From assembly GCF_029953635.1 (NCBI RefSeq), contig NZ_CP124543.1, forward strand, positions 6,046,367 to 6,110,366: a DNA stretch of 64,000 bases. Reading direction: 5' to 3'. A program made the translations under genes and the position numbers. Each line of letters opens with the position of its first letter. Position 1 is the stretch's first letter. Source of the stretch: Halotia branconii CENA392. Lineage in GTDB: Bacteria > Cyanobacteriota > Cyanobacteriia > Cyanobacteriales > Nostocaceae. The notes beneath the pieces are model-generated. The model was not told where the DNA came from. It saw only the letters and a list, made by a program, of their open reading frames with translations, and did no database searches. Of this stretch, positions 8,508 to 17,345 are shown piece after piece.

Positions 8508-8659
8508 TCTGAAATGCAAATTTTTCACAAATTCAGGTAAAATCCTGAAAAATTTTACGAAATCAATGCCTGCCAATGAGTAATATAGATTGGGAGGTTG
8601 CGCCAAGCGTAACTTAATCCAAGCCGGGGCAATGCTGCAATAAGGGAGGGGCAAGCATT

Positions 8660-8872
8660 ATGACAACTCTAAGCATTTCCAAAAAAGAAATTGCTGCCAT
8701 GACCGCAGCAGAGGTGGAAGAACTAGCTACACGTTTGGAATTGGATAATTATAACAATGCTTTTGAGGGTTTAAATGATTGGCATGTATTGCGAGCGATC
8801 GCTTTTCAGCGCCCGGAGTTAGTGGAACCCTATATCTACCTCTTAGATTTAGAACCCTACGATGAAGCTTAG
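8660..8872 (+). CDS. small conserved cyanobacterial protein (DUF2555-like)
   Basis: 70 residues, soluble, acidic, with an N-terminal TAAEVEELATRLELDNY segment and a short aromatic C-terminus (EPYIYLLDLEPYDEA). The ATG has an excellent ribosome site (AGGGAGGGGCAAGCATT before ATG). It resembles the DUF2555 family, which I recall as restricted to cyanobacteria; the match is from memory. It precedes coaBC on the same strand with a 222-bp gap. Function unknown. Confidence 0.75.
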   Translation: MTTLSISKKEIAAMTAAEVEELATRLELDNYNNAFEGLNDWHVLRAIAFQRPELVEPYIYLLDLEPYDEA

Positions 8873-8906
8873 GATCAAAACTTTATCTCCTTGTGGATAG
8901 AGTTTT

Positions 8907-9020
8907 GTCAGTGGTTAGTGGTCAGTGGTCAGTGGTAAAGATGTTTTAAAACCATCTAACAATCACAAAGAAATGGGGTATTAAACCAGATCAAAAACAA
9001 CTGACAACTAACAACTGACC
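8907..9020. repeat. GTCAGTGGT / CAACTGAC inverted short repeats
   Basis: Tandem GTCAGTGGT units (8907-8936) are answered by CAACTGACAACTAACAACTG (8998-9017) in roughly inverted orientation. Similar TTAGTTGTCAGTTGTCAG runs occur at 20836-20860. This is a dispersed repeat; no gene is visible between it and coaBC. Confidence 0.5.
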
Positions 9021-9094
9021 CGCCTAGCATGAAAGCTGAAAGTATAAGTGTCAGAATTACTTTGTATTCACCTTAACTTTCATGCTTTATTTTC

Positions 9095-10330
9095 ATGCTT
9101 AATCCTGCAACTCTCAAAAAAAGGGTTTTAATTGGTGTAGGCGGCGGTATCGCCGCCTATAAAGTTTGTGAGGTGGTTTCGAGATTATTTAAAACGGGGG
9201 TAGAAATCCGCGTCATTCTCACCCGTTCAGCCCAAGAATTTATCACGCCTCTAACTTTAGCCACTTTATCTCGTCATTGTGCCTATACAGATGATAGTTT
9301 CTGGCAGCCAATTCATTCTCGTCCTTTGCATATTGAATTGGGTGAATGGGCAGATTTATTATTAATTGCTCCTTTAACAGCGAATACATTAGCCAAGTTA
9401 ACTTATGGAATGGCTGATAATTTGCTGACAAATACTGTCCTCGCTTCTACTTGTCCTGTACTGTTAGCGCCAGCCATGAATACAGATATGTGGGAACAAT
9501 CAACGGTGCAGCGTAACTGGCAGCAAATATTAACTGATCGCAGATATCATGGCATGAATACAGCATCGGGTTTATTAGCTTGCGATCGCATCGGTGCTGG
9601 CAGAATGGCAGAACCCCCGGAAATTGTCGCATATATTCAATCGCTATTGCATACCCAAGGAGTCCGAGATTTAGCTGGTAAGCAAGTATTAATTAGTGCT
9701 GGGGGAACACGAGAGTATTTTGATCCTGTGAGGTTTATTGGTAATCCGTCTACGGGGAAGATGGGATTAGCTTTAGCACAAGCTGCGTTGCATCGCGGCG
9801 CTGGCGTGACCTTAGTACATGTCCCGGCTAACTGGGATGTACCATTGGGAGTACAAGCAATTCCTGTCAACACTGCTGAGGAAATGCAGCAAGTTATGCG
9901 GTCATATTTACCCAATGCTGATGTAATTTTTATGTCAGCTGCCGTTGCCGATGTCAAACCTAGAAATTACAGTCGAGAAAAATTACCCAAGCGATCGCTT
10001 CCCCAAACCTTACCCCTAGAACCTGTACCAGATATTATCGCTCAATTAGCACAACTCAAACAACCCCATCAGTGTTTAATTGGTTTTGCCGCGCAAACAG
10101 GAGATATTATCACACCAGCGATGGAAAAGTTGCAAAGTAAAAATTTGGATATGATTGTTGCTAATCCTATCGATCTACCTGATAGTGGTTTTGGTAGTGA
10201 CAATAATCAAGCGATCGTTTTAGATAAGCAAAGGCGAAAGATAGAAATTTCCCATTGTTCTAAGCTACTTATGGCACATCATTTATTTGATTTTATCAAA
10301 GGAAATAGGAAAAACTCAGCCGCCACTTGA
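9095..10330 (+). CDS. coaBC: phosphopantothenoylcysteine decarboxylase/synthase CoaBC
   Basis: 411-residue bifunctional enzyme of coenzyme A synthesis. The N-terminal flavoprotein decarboxylase (CoaC, about 1-190) starts VLIGVGGGIAAYK and has the PAMNTDMW substrate motif. The C-terminal synthetase (CoaB) has ISAGGTREYFDPVRFIGN, the nucleotide-binding region with AAVADVKP, and KLPK. It makes 4'-phosphopantothenoyl-cysteine with CTP, then decarboxylates it. The last dozen codons (GNRKNSAAT) diverge from the usual end and run into the receiver-domain debris downstream, so the native C-terminus may have been altered. Otherwise full length. Confidence 0.95.
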   Translation: MLNPATLKKRVLIGVGGGIAAYKVCEVVSRLFKTGVEIRVILTRSAQEFITPLTLATLSRHCAYTDDSFWQPIHSRPLHIELGEWADLLLIAPLTANTLAKLTYGMADNLLTNTVLASTCPVLLAPAMNTDMWEQSTVQRNWQQILTDRRYHGMNTASGLLACDRIGAGRMAEPPEIVAYIQSLLHTQGVRDLAGKQVLISAGGTREYFDPVRFIGNPSTGKMGLALAQAALHRGAGVTLVHVPANWDVPLGVQAIPVNTAEEMQQVMRSYLPNADVIFMSAAVADVKPRNYSREKLPKRSLPQTLPLEPVPDIIAQLAQLKQPHQCLIGFAAQTGDIITPAMEKLQSKNLDMIVANPIDLPDSGFGSDNNQAIVLDKQRRKIEISHCSKLLMAHHLFDFIKGNRKNSAAT

Positions 10331-10403
10331 AGCTCAAGCGCTGGTTCGTCAACTAAAGTTGTTGCTAAAACTTATACACGAGCAATTTGCAGTTGATACC
10401 ATT

Positions 10404-10580
10404 TCATCAGAACAAGGAGGAAAAATTCCCGCCATTGCCTTAACAGCGTATGCGGGAGAAATCAATCAGCAACAAGCGATCGCCGCGGGATTTCAACTTC
10501 ACGTTGCCAAACCCATTGATCCAGAAAGTTTGGTAGCGATCATTGTTGAGTTAACTCAGATGACAAAAAAGTTATCGCCG
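10404..10580 (+). pseudogene. fragment of a receiver domain from a hybrid histidine kinase
   Basis: The frame encodes GGKIPAIALTAYAGEINQQ followed by AIAAGFQLHVAKPIDPESL, the second half of a response-regulator receiver domain (conserved T/A region and the KP motif). It closely parallels the C-terminus of the hybrid kinase ending at 20837 (IPAIALTAYAGEYNHQQ). The phospho-acceptor half and the kinase are missing. It is trapped between coaBC and the oppositely read petN operon, and its frame runs into the antisense of the 53-aa gene. I read it as a truncated remnant. Confidence 0.75.
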
Positions 10581-10733
10581 CTTAACGGTGCTGCGTCGGG
10601 TTTCGCGTTTTTCGTCTTCTCGACGACGGCGATCGCGCCAATCTGCTAGCGTCAAATAACCAACACCACCAGTAACTGCTAATAGCAGCACCAAGGCAAC
10701 TAAAGCCAAAATGCTCAGGAATGGACTTTCCAC
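10572..10733 (-). CDS. small single-span membrane protein downstream of petN
   Basis: 53 residues from GTG 10733. N-terminal hydrophobic stretch SILALVALVLLLAVTGGVGY, then a basic tail rich in Arg (DWRDRRRREDEKRE...). The GTG has GAGGAATT in front and lies 7 bp after the petN stop, so the two are very likely one transcript. I do not recognise a named family. A single-span protein linked to petN could be a small thylakoid protein of the cytochrome b6f region; that is inference. Its 3' end overlaps antisense the receiver fragment. Confidence 0.65.
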   Translation of the reverse strand: MESPFLSILALVALVLLLAVTGGVGYLTLADWRDRRRREDEKRETRRSTVKRR

Positions 10734-10740
10734 AATTCCT

Positions 10741-10830
10741 CTATAATCCGTTGCGTCCCCAAACTACCATTGCAATCGACCAAGTGAATACAACTAACAG
10801 TGATACCCAACCCAATGTCAAAATCGCCAT
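10741..10830 (-). CDS. petN: cytochrome b6f complex subunit PetN
   Basis: A 29-residue protein beginning MAILTLGWVSLLVVFTWSI and ending VVWGRNGL, with one transmembrane helix. This is the canonical PetN (subunit VIII) of the thylakoid cytochrome b6f complex, needed for assembly and stability of the complex in photosynthetic electron transfer. Length and sequence are those of the family. It is transcribed with the 53-aa membrane protein 7 bp downstream. Confidence 0.97.
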   Translation of the reverse strand: MAILTLGWVSLLVVFTWSIAMVVWGRNGL

Positions 10831-11290
10831 AGTCCTAGTTTTTAAATAATTACAACACGTCTCTAATATTTATCATACTAGGAATAAGGAATAGGGAATG
10901 GTGGGTAGAGAATTTTTGTCGTACTTGATGTCCGGCTTTTTAGGCAAATGAGTTAAAGGAGGCACAAATTGAAGGTAAAAGACACAAGGGCAGATAAGTG
11001 ACTCTCATTTAGTGTTGTTTCAGGTAAACTGAAGAAACACTAGTTAGACATTTATAGCAATTAATGCAATGGCTCTGTTCGTCATCATAAACTTGCATTT
11101 ATTACATGGGATATTAGCACTTGATACTGTTGAACTTTAATCAAATGCTCAAAAAATAACCCTGTACTCTTTTTTTGAGAGAAGATGAGGTTAAATGTTT
11201 GTGTGGAATAAAGCACAGAATTACTAAAAAAATCAATAAAAGGGAACAGGGAACGGGCAACAGGCAACAGAAAAGCCAAGCTGCCCACAA
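10831..11290. other. intergenic region upstream of petN
   Basis: 460 bp of AT-rich sequence that should contain the petN promoter on the minus strand. I see no coding sequence or RNA gene. Palindromic repeats follow from 11291. Confidence 0.5.
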
Positions 11291-11540
11291 GGGGAAGCTA
11301 GTCTCGTGGACGGGTTTCCCGACTTGAGACAACTGCCGTTAGCGTAGCGGTAGCGAGCTTGCGATAGCGAAGCGGTAGCGACGCAGGAGCGTCGCGTCAC
11401 CCGAAGGGCGTTGGGATTTAAAACCATTATTTGGGGCTACTTTTTTCTTCTGTTAAAAGTTCCCTCTTGCCTGTTCCCGCCCCGTAAAGCCTACGGCATA
11501 GCTACGCTTAAGGCGCAGCCTCTCGAAGAGAAGGGGCTTA
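11291..11540. repeat. cluster of palindromic dispersed repeats
   Basis: 11291-11340 is one copy of an element with core GGGTTTCCCGACTTGAGACA and end CTGCCGTT; other copies are at 21114-21160 (inverted) and 47509-47555. It is followed by AGCGTAGCGGTAGCGAGCTT-like GTAGCG runs (11341-11400) and a second palindromic stretch around 11487-11535 (CTACGGCATAGCTACGC). Such nested palindromes are common between genes in Nostocales. No gene. Confidence 0.7.
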
Positions 11541-11602
11541 ATTAAAACATTAAACATTTTTATTTAATCTTGCACCAAGCAGCTTGCTTGCTTCGAGAAA
11601 AC

Positions 11603-14374
11603 ATGACTTTCCAAGTTGTATTGCTTCAAATAGTCGATAATACCACAGTAGCGCTCTCTCGGCTGTTGCAGCTTTGGTTTATTAAATTGACTGCACAAGT
11701 GATAGATATTATCCGACATTATCAATCTCAGTTAATTAAATTCTTGGGAGCATTACTGTCCAGTAATGACAATGAAAAGCAGCAATTTCAATCTAACTCA
11801 TTAGATGTTACTGTTGCGGATAATCAAGACCAATGGCGCTATCAAGCCATTGTCGAAGACCAAACCGAATTAATTTGCCGCTATTTGCCAGATACCACCA
11901 TTCTTTATGTGAATGATGCCTACTGTCGTTATTTTGGCATAGATCGGGACGAACTGATTGGTAAAAGCTATACACCTGTGATTTTTGAAGCCGATCGCAC
12001 CGAAGTTACCCGTTTGGTCAATTCCATGAATTGCAGCAATCCGCAAGTTACCATTGAAAACCGAGTGATTGTAAATGAACAAGTACGCTGGACGCAATGG
12101 CACAATCACTGCTTTTATGACGAACATGGACAGGCGGTAGAATGTCAATCTGTCGGACGAGATATTACTCGACTCAAAGAAATTGAAACTGAGTTACGAG
12201 AAAGTGAAGGACGCTACCGTACCCTAATCGAAACGATTCCGCAGCTTGTTTGGGTAGCACAGGCAGATGGGGTAACAAGGATTGACTATAACCAACGCTG
12301 GTTTGATTACACTGGGCAAACCCCAGAAGCAGTAATGGGCAAGGGTTGGTTATCCGTTATGCATCCGGATGACGTGGAATCTACACTAAACCATTGGCCG
12401 AATGCAGTTGCAGCCGGAACGAGTTATGAAGCAGAATACCGATTGCGGCGGGCAGATGGAGTGTATGTTTGGCATTTGAGCAAGGCAGAGCCAGTCCAGA
12501 ATCAACAGGGACAAATTGTTCGCTGGTATGGTACTTGTACCGATATTAGCGAACGAAAACGCTACGAAGCTGAGCATCAGCAAGCTGAGGCGGCATTACA
12601 ACAGCTAAATGAAACATTAGAACTGCGAATTGCTCAGCGCACGGCTGAACTCATTACTGTCAACGAGACATTAAGACAAGAAATTCAAGAACGTCAACAA
12701 GCTGAAGCTCTATTAAAATCCAGTGAAGAACGATTCCGACGGGCGATCGTAGAGGCTCCTTTTCCCATTTTCATCCATGCGGAAGAAGGTGAAATCCTTC
12801 AAATGAGTCAAGCAATTTTAGATATTACAGGATATTCTTCAGATGAGATTCATACGATTGCTGACTGGACAGAGCGAGCCTATGGCGAACGTCAACGTGA
12901 TATTTTGGCGCAAATCAACCGCCTTTACAAATTAAACAGGCGGATTAATGAAGGAGAGTTTGAGGTCAGAACAAAGAGTGGTAAGACTCGGACTTGGCTG
13001 TTTAGCTCTGCTCCGTTGGGTCGTTTGAATGGTACACGACTGGTAATTTCAATGGCAGCTGATATTACAGAGCGCAAGCAAGCAAAAGTAGCTCTTGCCA
13101 ACAGAATCAAGCAACAGGCAGCAGTTGCTCAACTGAGTCAAGTTGCTTTATCGGGTCTAGATTTAACAGCCTTATTTGACCAGACAACTCGACTGGTTGC
13201 TGATAGTTTGGCTGTAGAGTACTGTAAAGTGCTGGAACTGCTGCCTAATGGTCGTTCTCTGCTTTTGCGTTCAGGGGTGGGTTGGCAAGCCGATTTGGTA
13301 GGACAGGCGACAGTGAGTAGTGATCGCACCTCTCAAGCAGGATATACTTTATTGTCTGACAATCCTGTAATTGTTAAAGATTTACGAGTAGAAACTCGAT
13401 TTAACAGCCCTCCTTTGCTCATCGAACACGGTGTGATTAGTAGTATGAGCATGATTATTCAAGGGCAAGATAACCGCCCGTTCGGAGTACTCGGAGTGCA
13501 TTCCAAGCAACATCGAGATTTTACGCAAGACGATATTAATTTCTTACAGGCTGTTTCTAACTTGTTAGCAACTGCTATCCAACGCAAGCAAACTGAGCAA
13601 AAACTATATCAACTCAATCTTACTTTAGAACAGCGTGTACAAGACCGTACCCAGGCACTAGAGGCAGCTAATCAAGAATTAGAAGCGTTTTCCTATTCAG
13701 TTGCCCATGACCTACGCGCGCCTCTACGGGCAATTCAGGGGTTCGCTCAAGTGCTGATTGAAGATTATGATGCTGCCTTGGATGATTTAGGTCAAGAATA
13801 CATTCACCGCATGGCAACTTCTGCTGAACATTTAGATATCCTAATTCAAGATTTGCTCACCTATAGCCGTTTAGGACGGACTGAAGTTCATTTACAACGG
13901 GTCAGTGTTGCCGCTGTCTTGGAAGGAGTTTTGGCTGATTTGCAGCCAACATTGCAATTTAAACAGCCGAAGATAAAAATAGATTCAAATTTACCAGTTG
14001 TTTATGCTCAACGCAGTGTTCTCAAGCAAGTATTGAGCAACTTAATTGACAATGCCTTCAAGTTTGTAGCGTTAGATTTAGAGCCTCAGATTCGGATTTG
14101 GGCAGAACGACAAGAGTTGTTGGGTAGTGACTCACAAGTGAATCCGCAGCGAGTCAGAATTTGGGTTGAAGATAACGGCATCGGCATAGACCCCAAGCAT
14201 CAAGAGCGAATTTTCAAGGCGTTTGAACGGTTGCATGGAGTAGAAGCTTATCCGGGAACGGGTATAGGATTGGCGATCGTCAAGCGAGGTATTGAGCGTT
14301 TGGGTGGACAAGTTGGGGTAGAGTCAACACTCAACCAGGGAAGTCGGTTTTGGATTGAGCTAGCTTTGGGTTAA
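11603..14374 (+). CDS. PAS-PAS-PAS-GAF sensor histidine kinase
   Basis: About 923 residues. Three PAS domains (near 80-190, 205-320, 375-490), a coiled coil between the second and third, a GAF domain (about 505-655), then a phytochrome-type HisKA with H-box SVAHDLRAPLRAIQG (His near 701) and an HATPase with N-box NLIDNAFKF, VEDNGIGID and GTGIGLAIV. No transmembrane segment is obvious, so it is a cytosolic sensor. No receiver domain and no partner regulator beside it. I prefer ATG 11603 over TTG 11570. The stop codon TAA is the first three bases of MITE A copy 2. The signal is unknown; the GAF lacks an obvious bilin cysteine motif. Confidence 0.9.
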   Translation: MTFQVVLLQIVDNTTVALSRLLQLWFIKLTAQVIDIIRHYQSQLIKFLGALLSSNDNEKQQFQSNSLDVTVADNQDQWRYQAIVEDQTELICRYLPDTTILYVNDAYCRYFGIDRDELIGKSYTPVIFEADRTEVTRLVNSMNCSNPQVTIENRVIVNEQVRWTQWHNHCFYDEHGQAVECQSVGRDITRLKEIETELRESEGRYRTLIETIPQLVWVAQADGVTRIDYNQRWFDYTGQTPEAVMGKGWLSVMHPDDVESTLNHWPNAVAAGTSYEAEYRLRRADGVYVWHLSKAEPVQNQQGQIVRWYGTCTDISERKRYEAEHQQAEAALQQLNETLELRIAQRTAELITVNETLRQEIQERQQAEALLKSSEERFRRAIVEAPFPIFIHAEEGEILQMSQAILDITGYSSDEIHTIADWTERAYGERQRDILAQINRLYKLNRRINEGEFEVRTKSGKTRTWLFSSAPLGRLNGTRLVISMAADITERKQAKVALANRIKQQAAVAQLSQVALSGLDLTALFDQTTRLVADSLAVEYCKVLELLPNGRSLLLRSGVGWQADLVGQATVSSDRTSQAGYTLLSDNPVIVKDLRVETRFNSPPLLIEHGVISSMSMIIQGQDNRPFGVLGVHSKQHRDFTQDDINFLQAVSNLLATAIQRKQTEQKLYQLNLTLEQRVQDRTQALEAANQELEAFSYSVAHDLRAPLRAIQGFAQVLIEDYDAALDDLGQEYIHRMATSAEHLDILIQDLLTYSRLGRTEVHLQRVSVAAVLEGVLADLQPTLQFKQPKIKIDSNLPVVYAQRSVLKQVLSNLIDNAFKFVALDLEPQIRIWAERQELLGSDSQVNPQRVRIWVEDNGIGIDPKHQERIFKAFERLHGVEAYPGTGIGLAIVKRGIERLGGQVGVESTLNQGSRFWIELALG

Positions 14375-14720
14375 TACCAATTTTTTATGAATCTGCATAG
14401 AATTTGATCCCCCATAACCCCTTAAAAAAGTGGGATTTAGGGGGATGAGATCATTTATGTGTACACGGTAGTTACTAATACCACTTCACGAAATTATGGA
14501 TACAAATTACTTTTCTTACTCCCCCTGCCTCTGGTCACTGAGTTTCGACACTTCGACAGGCTCAGTGCAGCGCTGCGCGGTAGTTGAGCGTAGTCGAAAC
14601 TCAACTACCGCGTAGCCGAAGTGCTGCTTCCCCTGCTTGCCCAAATGTATCAACTTTAAAGTGAAACGGTATAAGGGGAGGGTTCAAAATAATGTGCGGC
14701 TTCACAGAGAATTGGTATTA
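14372..14720. mobile_element. MITE-like element, family A, copy 2
   Basis: Left end TAATACCAATTTTTTATGAA and right end AGAATTGGTATTA are inverted. The left end shares CTGCATAGAATTTGATCCCC with copy 1 at 2900-3146. Its first bases form the stop codon of the upstream kinase. A family C element (14477-14674) is inserted inside. No coding capacity. Confidence 0.6.
14477..14674. mobile_element. MITE-like element, family C, copy 1, nested and expanded
   Basis: Begins AATACCACTTCACGAAAT and ends TGTATCAACTTTAAAGTGAA followed by ACGGTATAA. The same two ends bound a 119-bp copy at 17227-17345. This copy carries an extra palindrome: CGCGGTAGTTGAG (14576-14588) and its exact inverse (14600-14612), plus the common phrase TTTCGACACTTCGACAGGCT. 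Confidence 0.6.
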
Positions 14721-14800
14721 CATGCATTGCGATGAAAAAATTTTCATTTAGACCGCCTTCTAAATAATTACATTAGCGAGTCTGCAAGCGTCATTACGAA

Positions 14801-15769
14801 TTACGAATTATGCACAATACATTTCAATAAAGAAGTTTTTCTAAGATCATGCTGCATTTGATAGTCAGTTCTAGCAAATTCTATTTGTAAGATTAAGCGA
14901 TCTTGATGAGTAGGTGAAATTCCTTTGTGAAAGCAAAGTGGGTCTTCGGCAAATCCAAAACCAGCTTGTCCACAAATTTCTACCAAAGATTCCCGACCAT
15001 AATAATTGATAATATCTTGGTCTGTTTCTCGTTTACGTAGCCATAGATGTGAACTAGTTTTTTGGTTATGACTTTTACGAACACATACATGAGGGCCACT
15101 TTGATGATTTACGTTAGTTAAATAAAAGAAAAATTTGATAAAGCAATAATCATCTACATCGTAGTGAAAAAATTGAGCAGCTTGACTTTGTTCACGGTAA
15201 GTCATCTTTCCTGCGAAACTCCACCACATTTTATTTCCCTGGTGTACTGGTTGAGCATCTAAATATTTAGCAGCTATTGCTAATAGTTTTGGATCGTGTT
15301 GGAGTTTTTTAATGGCTGGACAAAATAAAGCTGTGTTGAAATAATGACCTGTAATAAAATGTTTACCAGATTGAGTTTGTGCTTTTGCCTTTTGATGATA
15401 ATAAAAACCATACTCTAGCTTTTGATTACCATAACAAGGAGTAGAGTGAGCAAATTGAACTATTTCTTGAACAAAACTTTGAGGTAGATTAATACCTAAA
15501 TATAGTCCTTCGTTTTTGAGACTATTCACAGCATCGTCTATATTTACATCTGCAAAACACGAATTATTTTCATTAAGCAGTGATAAATATGATTTGATTG
15601 AGCGTTTAGAGAAATATTTAACTAGCGATCGCACAATCCGAAATCGGGCAGTTTTACGCATTAAAAGCCATCGAGGATTTTTAGTCAGTCCTTTATGACA
15701 TTCATGAGAAATATCATAAATTTTTGCAAAGGCCCTATGAAAATAATTATTAAACAAACTTATCAGCAT
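14801..15769 (-). CDS. phytanoyl-CoA dioxygenase (PhyH)-like Fe(II)/2-oxoglutarate enzyme
   Basis: About 322 residues. The iron-binding H-x-D is in AQFFHYDVDDYCFIKFFF, and the distal histidine and the 2-oxoglutarate arginine are in CFHKGISPTHQDRLILQIEF, the usual PhyH arrangement. Members hydroxylate or halogenate lipids and secondary metabolites; the substrate here is unknown. The frame extends upstream to 15808, but ATG 15769 is preceded by AGGAGTTTT, a strong ribosome site, so I use it. The stop codon is part of a TTACGAA heptamer repeat. It is a single gene, divergent from the GH3 gene. Confidence 0.82.
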   Translation of the reverse strand: MLISLFNNYFHRAFAKIYDISHECHKGLTKNPRWLLMRKTARFRIVRSLVKYFSKRSIKSYLSLLNENNSCFADVNIDDAVNSLKNEGLYLGINLPQSFVQEIVQFAHSTPCYGNQKLEYGFYYHQKAKAQTQSGKHFITGHYFNTALFCPAIKKLQHDPKLLAIAAKYLDAQPVHQGNKMWWSFAGKMTYREQSQAAQFFHYDVDDYCFIKFFFYLTNVNHQSGPHVCVRKSHNQKTSSHLWLRKRETDQDIINYYGRESLVEICGQAGFGFAEDPLCFHKGISPTHQDRLILQIEFARTDYQMQHDLRKTSLLKCIVHNS

Positions 15770-16122
15770 AAAACTCCTGAGATGAAAACAGCAGTATGCG
15801 ATCGCCACTTTGTCGTACGTAAGTATAAATATGTAAGTTATGTGATTAAATGCTAATCGATCACAATTAATTAGGCTACCGTATCACAGTAAATTTACTG
15901 TTTCTTTGTACGAAAGATTATTTTTTTAAAGAGTTAAAAATATGAATTTTTGTTGGAACCAATCAGATGAATCACCACAAAGTTACTTAGATATTTATAG
16001 AAAGTCTTGTAGACTGTTGACAGTCAACACTTAGCAACCTTTATCAATAATGATTAAAAGTGTAGGATAAAAGCTATGTCCTGTAGATTGAAAATTTTAG
16101 TAGTTACTATAGGTAAAACTTT
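15770..16122. other. intergenic region between divergent genes
   Basis: 353 bp, AT-rich, between the divergent PhyH and GH3 genes. It must hold promoters for both. I see no repeat, RNA gene or strong hairpin. Confidence 0.5.
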
Positions 16123-17208
16123 ATGTCAGTCTCACGGCAGCTAGAGCGCTTTGGAAACCACCTGATTATTGGTATTTCTGGGACTACTTTAAGTGATGAA
16201 GATAAACGTCTACTGAGTGAATTGCAGCCAATAGGGGTGATTTTTTTTGCTAAAAACTTTTTGGATGGAACTCCTTATCAGGTTTGGTTGGATAAATTCA
16301 AGGATTTGAATGACCAAATCCGAGAATATGCCGAACGTGACTCCATGTTTATGACTCTAGATCATGAAGGAGGGCGTGTAGTTCGCACACCGCAACCAAT
16401 TACCCGATTTCCTCACGCTTTGTTGTTGCGATCGCGATCGCGTGAAGTTGCAAAAGCTACAGCAATAGAGCTAAAATCACTGGGGATTAATTTATCTTGG
16501 GCTCCTGTAGCAGATATTTTTTCTCATCCTCAAAATCCTGTTATTGGGGCGCGGGCTTTTGGTAATACTCCTGAAGCTGCTATTTTAGGTGTGCGTGAAT
16601 ATTTTCTCGGACTTCAAGAGTCAGGAATTTTGGGATGTGCTAAGCATTTCCCTGGACACGGAGACACTAGTAAAGATTCTCATATTGAATTACCAACACT
16701 CAATCTCACTTTAGATGACCTGCGAAATCGAGAACTTATACCCTTTCAAGCGCTGATAAAAGCCCAAATACCTTTAATCATGACAGCGCATATCTTGTTT
16801 CCTCAGATAGATCCTCAGTTACCTGCAACCCTTTCCCAAAATATTCTCAAAAATATACTACGGGAAGAACTTGGTTTTGAGGGAGTAATCGTATCTGATG
16901 ACTTGGATATGAAAGCTGTATCAGATATGTTTATGAATAAAGGGACTGTAGCCCAAGCGTTTCATGCTGGCTGTGATTTGTTTATCGTTTCGCGCAATAT
17001 TAATTCTTCATCTATTGAACGAACTTATAAAATTGCTGAAGATTTCGCCGATTCTTTGAGCGATGGTAGTTTAGACGAATCTGTAGTGTCAGCAGCTAAA
17101 GACAGAATCGAAAAATTACTAGCAGTCACACCGCAATATATTGTTTATCCTCTCGATAAAAATACATTACTACAACATGGAGAATTAGCGATCGCTTGTG
17201 CTTTTTAA
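16123..17208 (+). CDS. nagZ: glycoside hydrolase family 3 beta-N-acetylhexosaminidase (NagZ-like)
   Basis: 361 residues, single GH3 TIM barrel. Signature KHFPGHGDTSKDSHIELP holds the Lys-His pair and the His-Asp general acid/base of NagZ-type enzymes, and VSDDLDMKAV carries the nucleophile aspartate. NagZ removes N-acetylglucosamine from anhydromuropeptides during peptidoglycan recycling in the cytosol. No signal peptide, which fits. Full length for the family. The symbol is by family resemblance; other GH3 beta-glycosidase specificity is possible. Confidence 0.85.
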   Translation: MSVSRQLERFGNHLIIGISGTTLSDEDKRLLSELQPIGVIFFAKNFLDGTPYQVWLDKFKDLNDQIREYAERDSMFMTLDHEGGRVVRTPQPITRFPHALLLRSRSREVAKATAIELKSLGINLSWAPVADIFSHPQNPVIGARAFGNTPEAAILGVREYFLGLQESGILGCAKHFPGHGDTSKDSHIELPTLNLTLDDLRNRELIPFQALIKAQIPLIMTAHILFPQIDPQLPATLSQNILKNILREELGFEGVIVSDDLDMKAVSDMFMNKGTVAQAFHAGCDLFIVSRNINSSSIERTYKIAEDFADSLSDGSLDESVVSAAKDRIEKLLAVTPQYIVYPLDKNTLLQHGELAIACAF

Positions 17209-17226
17209 GTAAAAAAAAGAGAGGAC

Positions 17227-17345
17227 TAATACCATTTCATGAAATATTTGAAACAGATGATTGGTCTTTAATTCTTTCCCCCTGCCCCCTGCTCCCTGCT
17301 CCCCTGCTTGCCCAAATGTATCAACTTTAAAGTAAAACGGTATAA
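17227..17345. mobile_element. MITE-like element, family C, copy 2
   Basis: 119 bp with ends AATACCATTTCATGAAAT and AACTTTAAAGTAAAACGGTATAA, matching copy 1 at 14477-14674. The interior is the CCCCTGCTCCCTGCTCCC tract. Its right end overlaps the last codons and the stop of the pentapeptide gene (read on the minus strand). Confidence 0.65.

Noticed and set aside
10287..10649. A complete 120-residue gene overlapping coaBC
   Set aside because: Only the middle matches a receiver domain; the start lies inside coaBC and the end is antisense to the petN-linked gene.
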